Under the pieces are notes generated by a model. That model was not told the DNA's origin, did not search any database, and worked only from the letters and a program-made list of their open reading frames with translations. Made by a program: the position numbers and the translations under genes. Shown here one piece after another: positions 17,544 to 21,610 of a stretch of 24,233 nt of DNA. The DNA is from an uncultured Collinsella sp. (GTDB lineage Bacteria > Actinomycetota > Coriobacteriia > Coriobacteriales > Coriobacteriaceae), in the NCBI GenBank assembly GCA_958354105.1, contig CATWVA010000027.1, positions 1 through 24,233 on the forward strand, in the 5' to 3' direction. Position 1 is the stretch's first letter, and each line of letters opens with the position of its first letter.

Positions 17544-18033
17544 CACCATCAACCGCGTGATCGTCCCGGGCACCTTCGATCCCATCACGTTTGGCCATAT
17601 CGACGTGATCCGCCGCGCCCGCCGCATCTTTCCCAGCGTGATCGTCGCTGTTGCCGAGTCGCAGGGTAAAAACGGTGTGGGCACCACGTTTATGCTCGAT
17701 GAGCGCGTGGCGCTGGCCCGCGAGGCGCTCGGCGATATCGACGGCGTCGAGGTCCTGCCCTTTACCGGCCTCTTGGTCGACTTCGCTCGTGAGCAGGGGG
17801 CGGGGGCCGTGGTCAAAGGCCTGCGCGCCATGACCGACTTTGAGTACGAGCTGCAGCAGGCAGACCTCAACTATCGCTTGGATAGCGAGCTAGAGTCCAT
17901 CTTTGTCATGAGTGCGCCGCAGTACGGCTATATCTCGAGCTCGGTCGTTCGCCAGATCGCCTCGCTCGGCAGCGATGTATCGACGTTTGTCCCGCCCAAC
18001 GTGGTCGAAGCGCTCAGACATCGCTTTTCGTGA
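17536..18033 (+). CDS. coaD: Phosphopantetheine adenylyltransferase CoaD
   Basis: CoaD transfers AMP from ATP to 4'-phosphopantetheine, the penultimate step of coenzyme A synthesis. The 165-residue protein shows VPGTFDPITFGH with the T-x-G-H nucleotidyltransferase signature at 18-21, KGLRAMTDFEYE (about 94-105), and ISSSVVRQ (133-140) with R139 contacting ATP. Length is normal. The ATG at 17536 has AGGAGGA (17524-17530) upstream and overlaps the rsmD stop by 8 bases (ATGAGTGA). A larger frame starting at 17212 in the same phase is spurious upstream of this point because it lies inside rsmD and does not resemble CoaD. Coenzyme A feeds the acyl carrier protein encoded further on. Confidence 0.96.
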   Translation: MSDTINRVIVPGTFDPITFGHIDVIRRARRIFPSVIVAVAESQGKNGVGTTFMLDERVALAREALGDIDGVEVLPFTGLLVDFAREQGAGAVVKGLRAMTDFEYELQQADLNYRLDSELESIFVMSAPQYGYISSSVVRQIASLGSDVSTFVPPNVVEALRHRFS

Positions 18034-18036
18034 CGT

Positions 18037-18066
18037 TTCTTATTGCCAGGTGGCATGTGGTAAACT
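18037..18066 (+). promoter_or_regulatory. Extended -10 promoter with inverted repeat, ahead of the SepIVA-like gene
   Basis: TGG precedes the -10 TAAACT (18061-18066), giving an extended -10. A weak TTCTTA (18037-18042) lies 18 bases upstream as a possible -35. Within the spacer is an inverted repeat TGCCA-GG-TGGCA (18044-18055), a possible operator. Transcription would start near 18073, about 30 bases before the gene. Confidence 0.5.
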
Positions 18067-18101
18067 AACACGATGATATGTTACCTATGAAAGGAGACCG
18101 G

Positions 18102-18599
18102 ATGCCGGGCGAGAATTTTCCTGGCGATAGGATCGTCAGCTTGGTCGATGAGCTCGAAGGGCTGATCGAGGAAGCCAAGCCGCCTTTCGGCAAGAACGCT
18201 CAGTTCAAGGTCATCGACGCCGACGTGTTCTTCAACATCCTCGACGAGATCCGCATGAGCTATCCCGAGGAGTGGCAGAAGTCCCGCCGTATCCTTAAGG
18301 AGCGCGAGGAGCTTATGGCTTCCGCCGCCGCTCAGGCCGATTCCATCATCGCCGATGCTCAGCAGCAGGCCCTCACCATTGCCGGTGAGCAGGAGATCGT
18401 CCGCTTAGCACAGCAGCAGGCCGACGACATCCGCGATCGTGCCCAGCAGTATGAGCGCGAGACGCGTTATGCTGCCGAGGACTACGCAGAGCAGGTCTTT
18501 ACGCACCTGGAGGAGAACCTCAAGAGCCTGACCGGCACCGTTACCCGTTGCCGTCAGCAGCTCAACGAGGGTGCCGCCCAGCAGAATGGTCAGTGGTAA
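18102..18599 (+). CDS. DivIVA-related coiled-coil protein, SepIVA-like
   Basis: The 165-residue protein is largely helical and charged. An N-terminal segment SLVDELEGLIEEAK (13-26) is followed by DADVFFNILDEIRMSYPEEW (39-58) and then a long coiled coil (about 60-155) rich in Glu, Gln and Ala. This pattern, together with its place after coaD and directly before a DUF177 gene, resembles mycobacterial SepIVA (Rv2927c), a DivIVA-domain factor of septation and polar growth. It could also be described as an ATP synthase B-like or DivIVA-like coiled-coil protein. ATG 18102 was preferred because AAAGGAGA lies directly upstream. An in-frame ATG at 18078 would add eight residues and has no binding site. 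The stop shares its last A with the next start (TAATG). Role in division is an inference. Confidence 0.78.
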   Translation: MPGENFPGDRIVSLVDELEGLIEEAKPPFGKNAQFKVIDADVFFNILDEIRMSYPEEWQKSRRILKEREELMASAAAQADSIIADAQQQALTIAGEQEIVRLAQQQADDIRDRAQQYERETRYAAEDYAEQVFTHLEENLKSLTGTVTRCRQQLNEGAAQQNGQW

Positions 18600-19153
18600 T
18601 GGCTGAGTTCCCGAGCGTTACCGTCGATCTTTCCGAGCAGCTCGAGTTTCCTGGTGATTCGTATCCGCTGACTGGTAAGGTCGATGTCGCCACCTACACG
18701 GTGGGCGAGAAGGAGTACCAGCTGCAGGACGGCATCGACTACGACGTTGTCTTTACCAATGCCGGTACCGGTGTTTTGCTTACCGGCATGGTCCGCGCGC
18801 ACGCCACCGGCGAGTGCGACCGTTGCCTGGAGCCTGCATCGTTTGATATCGCCGGCGAGATCGAGGAGTTCTACCTCTTTGAGGAGCCCGAGGATCCCGA
18901 GGCCTACGAGGACGGCTATGAGCTCCTCGGTGAGGACCGCATCGTGGATCTGGGTGAGCCCATCAACGACGCGGTCGTTATGGACACGCCGTTTGTGGTG
19001 CTCTGCAAGCCCGATTGCCGCGGTCTGTGTCCCACTTGCGGTTGCAATCTCAACGTCGAGCAATGCGATTGCGCCGCCCAGGCAGAGGCAGAATGGGCCG
19101 CTGCCACGGAAAATCCATTTGCAGCATTGAAGAATCTCAAGCTCGATGAGTAA
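18599..19153 (+). CDS. DUF177 (YceD) family Cys-rich protein
   Basis: The 184-residue protein belongs to the DUF177/YceD family, whose genes almost always sit next to rpmF. In several bacteria and in plastids its homologues are needed for 23S rRNA and 50S assembly. Visible features are a central CDRCLEP with C73 and C76, and a C-terminal cluster of cysteines (C136, C140, C144, C147, C149, C156, C158) that may bind zinc. An acidic loop (about 89-112) lies between. The start ATG 18599 overlaps the upstream stop by one base, and the binding site is weak, so translation probably relies on coupling. The same frame is open upstream to 18548 inside the previous gene and was rejected. Confidence 0.88.
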   Translation: MAEFPSVTVDLSEQLEFPGDSYPLTGKVDVATYTVGEKEYQLQDGIDYDVVFTNAGTGVLLTGMVRAHATGECDRCLEPASFDIAGEIEEFYLFEEPEDPEAYEDGYELLGEDRIVDLGEPINDAVVMDTPFVVLCKPDCRGLCPTCGCNLNVEQCDCAAQAEAEWAAATENPFAALKNLKLDE

Positions 19154-19158
19154 AACTG

Positions 19159-19167
19159 TGGTAGTAT
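19159..19167 (+). promoter_or_regulatory. Extended -10 promoter ahead of rpmF
   Basis: TGG precedes a -10 TAGTAT (19162-19167), with preceding context CTGTGG similar to the promoter before the SepIVA-like gene. No recognisable -35 is present. It would give rpmF a leader of about 45 bases in addition to readthrough from DUF177. Confidence 0.4.
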
Positions 19168-19217
19168 CGCTACTTGCGCGTAATCGCCACACTGGATAGT
19201 TCATAAGGAAGGTCACT

Positions 19218-19397
19218 ATGCCCGTACCTAAACAAAAGCAGGGTCGTATCCGCACTCACACCCGTCGTTCCGCCAACATGAAGATCTCGGCTGCGGCTCA
19301 GTCCACGTGCCCCCGTTGCGGCGCTGTCAAGCTTCCGCACCACGTGTGCCCCAGCTGCGGTTTCTACAAGGACCGCGAGGTTATCGTTACCGAGTAA
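19218..19397 (+). CDS. rpmF: 50S ribosomal protein bL32
   Basis: This 59-residue gene encodes ribosomal protein L32. It starts MPVPKQKQGR and contains a basic N-terminal half (THTRRSANMK) and a zinc ribbon with C31, C34, C44 and C47 (CPRCG ... CPSCGF), so it is the zinc-binding form of L32 rather than the cysteine-free form induced in zinc limitation. The ATG has AAGGAAGG upstream. Position directly after DUF177 and before plsX is conserved in many bacteria, linking ribosome synthesis to phospholipid synthesis. It is short and easily missed. Confidence 0.97.
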   Translation: MPVPKQKQGRIRTHTRRSANMKISAAAQSTCPRCGAVKLPHHVCPSCGFYKDREVIVTE

Positions 19398-19400
19398 CGG

Positions 19401-19406
19401 TATACT
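19401..19406 (+). promoter_or_regulatory. Candidate -10 box of plsX
   Basis: TATACT lies four bases after the rpmF stop with a GG just before it but no TG and no good -35. It would start transcription near 19413 and give plsX a leader of about 70 bases containing both hairpins. Weak on its own; supported mainly by the lack of any promoter between the terminator at 19438-19467 and the plsX ribosome binding site. Confidence 0.35.
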
Positions 19407-19420
19407 CTGGATGCGATGCC

Positions 19421-19434
19421 GTTCCAAATGGAAC
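19421..19434 (+). other. Small hairpin in the plsX leader
   Basis: GTTCC (19421-19425) and GGAAC (19430-19434) pair perfectly around AAAT. It sits just upstream of the terminator hairpin. It may be an operator-like inverted repeat in DNA or part of the leader RNA fold. Confidence 0.45.
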
Positions 19435-19437
19435 CAC

Positions 19438-19467
19438 AATGGCCGGCTCAATGAGTCGGCCATTTTT
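19438..19467 (+). terminator. Terminator hairpin between rpmF and plsX
   Basis: AATGGCCGGCT (19438-19448) pairs with AGTCGGCCATT (19454-19464), 11 base pairs with one wobble and a CAATG loop, followed by a T run (19463-19467). It is a well-formed intrinsic terminator, but only seven bases lie between it and the plsX ribosome binding site (AAGGAG). It can therefore act both as terminator of rpmF and as attenuator of plsX. Confidence 0.75.
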
Positions 19468-19484
19468 GTATAAGGAGCATGTAT

Positions 19485-20504
19485 ATGAGTAACGTTCGCG
19501 TTTGTGTAGACGTTGTGGGCGGAGACGAGAAACCTCAGGTTGTTCTCGATGGTATCGAGGCTGCACTTGCCGCCGATCCCGATATCGAGGTCTTGGCAGC
19601 TGGCCCCGCCGAAATCGTCAATCCCTTTGCTGCTTCCCATGCACGTGTTGAGGCCCTTGAGGCACCCGACGTTATCGCCATGGATGACGATCCCATTCGC
19701 GCCGTGATGACCAAGCGCAAGTCGTCGATCGTGCTGTCGTGCCGCGCCATCAAGAAGGGAAATGCGGACGCGTTCTTCTCCGCCGGCTCGACCGGTGCCA
19801 TGACTGCTGCCGCCACCGCCTATGTGACGCCGTTTAGGTATCAGGCCGAAGGCAAGAAGCAGCCGGTACGTCCCTGTCTGACCAATGCGCTACCCAATCG
19901 CGCCGGCGGTCTGACGGTGCTGTGCGATATGGGCGCCAACCCCGATGTCGAGGTGGACGATATGGTGCGCTTTGCGCAGATGGGTAGCGCCTATGCCCGC
20001 GTTGTCCTGGGCATTGAGCATCCCCGCGTGGGCCTGCTCGCCAATGGCACCGAGGACGAAAAGGGCTCCAACTTTACCAAGGCCTGCTTCCCGGCCATGA
20101 AAGCCGCCGTTCCCGGCTTTGTTGGTAACTGTGAGGGAACGGACATCACCTCCGGTAACTTCGATGTCGTCGTTGCCGATGGCATGTCGGGCAATATTGC
20201 GCTCAAGGCCACCGAGGGCGCTGCCAAGTTTTTGCTGCAGGAACTCAAGGGTGCCTTTATGTCTTCGCTTGGCACCAAGATCGCCGCGCTGCTCATCAAA
20301 AAGCAGATGCGCGAGATTAAGGCCAAGCTGTCTGGTGATGCCAAGGGCGGCGCGATTCTTTTGGGCCTGCGTGGCGTGGTGCTGATCGGTCACGGTGCCA
20401 CCTCGGTCGAGGCCGTCAAAAACGGTACGCTCGCGGCGGCTGAAGCCGTGCGCGCCGGGCTGGTCGAGAATGTCGCCAACTCTATGGACGGTATCGTTTT
20501 ATAA
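19485..20504 (+). CDS. plsX: Phosphate acyltransferase PlsX
   Basis: PlsX converts acyl-ACP and phosphate into acyl-phosphate, the donor for PlsY in glycerol-3-phosphate acylation. The 339 residues show the N-terminal CVDVVGGDEKP (usual DAMGGDxAP form, here with VV), FSAGSTGAMTAAA (about 98-110), LCDMGANPDV, ANGTEDEKGS, NCEGTDI and a C-terminal GVVLIGHGATS. Length is normal. The ATG at 19485 was chosen because GGAG lies seven bases upstream. An in-frame ATG at 19479 is only one base from that binding site. The gene follows a leader hairpin and is followed by acpP. FapR, the usual neighbour in Bacillus, is not present. Acyl-phosphate could also come from FakA. Confidence 0.95.
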   Translation: MSNVRVCVDVVGGDEKPQVVLDGIEAALAADPDIEVLAAGPAEIVNPFAASHARVEALEAPDVIAMDDDPIRAVMTKRKSSIVLSCRAIKKGNADAFFSAGSTGAMTAAATAYVTPFRYQAEGKKQPVRPCLTNALPNRAGGLTVLCDMGANPDVEVDDMVRFAQMGSAYARVVLGIEHPRVGLLANGTEDEKGSNFTKACFPAMKAAVPGFVGNCEGTDITSGNFDVVVADGMSGNIALKATEGAAKFLLQELKGAFMSSLGTKIAALLIKKQMREIKAKLSGDAKGGAILLGLRGVVLIGHGATSVEAVKNGTLAAAEAVRAGLVENVANSMDGIVL

Positions 20505-20551
20505 GAGCGAGTTAGAGCGCTGTTATGTGCCTCGCGGCGCACGTCGTGGGG

Positions 20552-20557
20552 TAGAAT
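20552..20557 (+). promoter_or_regulatory. Candidate -10 box of acpP
   Basis: TAGAAT lies in the context GTGGGGTAGAAT, resembling the other extended -10 elements of the window although the TG is displaced by one base. No convincing -35. It would start transcription near 20564, just before the hairpin at 20570-20593. Confidence 0.4.
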
Positions 20558-20569
20558 CAAAACCGTGTC

Positions 20570-20599
20570 TTGGTGCCGCCCGCGCGGTGCCAATCTTTT
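20570..20599 (+). terminator. Terminator-like hairpin in the acpP leader
   Basis: TTGGTGCCGC (20570-20579) pairs with GCGGTGCCAA (20584-20593) over 10 base pairs with two G-T wobbles and a CCGC loop, then TCTTTT. The T tract is interrupted, so termination may be partial. It lies between plsX and acpP and could end the plsX transcript or set acpP expression. Confidence 0.5.
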
Positions 20600-20628
20600 G
20601 GTATTCATGCACTATGAGAGGAAGCGCT

Positions 20629-20871
20629 ATGGACCGCTCCGAAATCTTCGACAAGATCGCCGAGGTCGCTGCTGACGTTCTGGGCGTCGATGTTGCCGAA
20701 ATTAGCGATGAGACCACCTTTGACGACCTCGATGCCAACTCGCTCGAGCGCCTGCAGCTGGTTACGGCTATCGAGGACGAGTTCAATCTCGAGATCGATG
20801 ATGAGACCTTGCTCTCGCTCAACTCTGTCGCCGACGCCGTCGACGCGATCGAAAACGCCAGGGAGGCTTAG
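20629..20871 (+). CDS. acpP: Acyl carrier protein
   Basis: The 80-residue acidic helical protein carries growing acyl chains on a 4'-phosphopantetheine arm. The attachment Ser is S38 in LDANSLERLQ, followed by the typical VTAIEDEFNLEI helix III region and a C-terminal helix. The residue before Ser is Asn instead of the common Asp (NSL, not DSL). The start ATG 20629 has AGAGGAAG upstream. An in-frame ATG at 20614 would add five residues but lies in front of that site. It stands between plsX and rnc as in Bacillus, though fabD and fabG are missing here. Coenzyme A from CoaD upstream is the source of the arm. Confidence 0.93.
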   Translation: MDRSEIFDKIAEVAADVLGVDVAEISDETTFDDLDANSLERLQLVTAIEDEFNLEIDDETLLSLNSVADAVDAIENAREA

Positions 20872-20874
20872 GTC

Positions 20875-21600
20875 TTGGCTTTATCCGAACGACTTACGCG
20901 CGCCCAGGAGATTCTGGGCCACGAGTTCAATGACAAGGTGCTGCTGCGCGCGGCCCTTACGCATCCTTCGGCCGTCGAAGGCCAGCCAGTCTCGGCAAGC
21001 TACGAGCGTCTTGAGTTCTTGGGTGATTCCATTTTGGGCGCCGTGGTCGCCCGTTCGCTCTTTGAGTCCTATCCGGAGTTTGACGAGGGCAAGCTCACGC
21101 GCCTGAAGGTGTCGCTTGTCTCGGGCGCTACGCTGTCCGAGGTGTCGCATGAGCTGGGCATCGACGACATCATTATCTTTGGTGCCTCCGAGACCGGTAC
21201 CGGTGCGCGCGGCCTGCACTCGGCGCTCGAGAACGTCTACGAGTCGCTCGTGGGCGCGCTGTACCTGGATGCCGGCTGGGATGTTGCGGCGGACTTTATC
21301 CATCGTACGCTCAAGCCGCACCTGGCCTCCGAGCGTGCCGAGCACCCCGCGAACCCCAAGTCGTTCTTGCAGGAGTGCGTGCAGGCAGACGGTCACGAGC
21401 CCCCGGCGTATAAGCTCGTTGGCTCCGAGGGTCCGGCGCATGCGCCCACCTTTACCGCTGTGGTGCTCATCGACGGTATTCGCCAGGGCCGTGGCACCGG
21501 TTCCTCCAAGAAGGAGGCCGAGGGAGCCGCTGCGCTGGAGGCACTCGACCGCATGGGCTACACCACCAACGGCGTGATTCTCAACAAGAAGCCTGTTTAA
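20875..21600 (+). CDS. rnc: Ribonuclease III
   Basis: RNase III cuts double-stranded RNA, including rRNA precursors. The 241 residues comprise the catalytic domain with the signature ERLEFLGDS (44-52; metal ligands E44, E47, D51), the second catalytic segment with E123 in ENVYESLVGALYLD, and a C-terminal dsRNA-binding domain (about 160-230, with KSFLQE, PTFTAVV and GTGSSKKEAEGAAA). The position three residues before E123, usually Asp, is Asn120. The start is TTG at 20875 with GGGAGG (20861-20866) eight bases upstream; no ATG or GTG fits. It follows acpP by three bases and is followed by smc, the standard order. Confidence 0.94.
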   Translation: MALSERLTRAQEILGHEFNDKVLLRAALTHPSAVEGQPVSASYERLEFLGDSILGAVVARSLFESYPEFDEGKLTRLKVSLVSGATLSEVSHELGIDDIIIFGASETGTGARGLHSALENVYESLVGALYLDAGWDVAADFIHRTLKPHLASERAEHPANPKSFLQECVQADGHEPPAYKLVGSEGPAHAPTFTAVVLIDGIRQGRGTGSSKKEAEGAAALEALDRMGYTTNGVILNKKPV

Positions 21601-21610
21601 GCGAGGAGCC

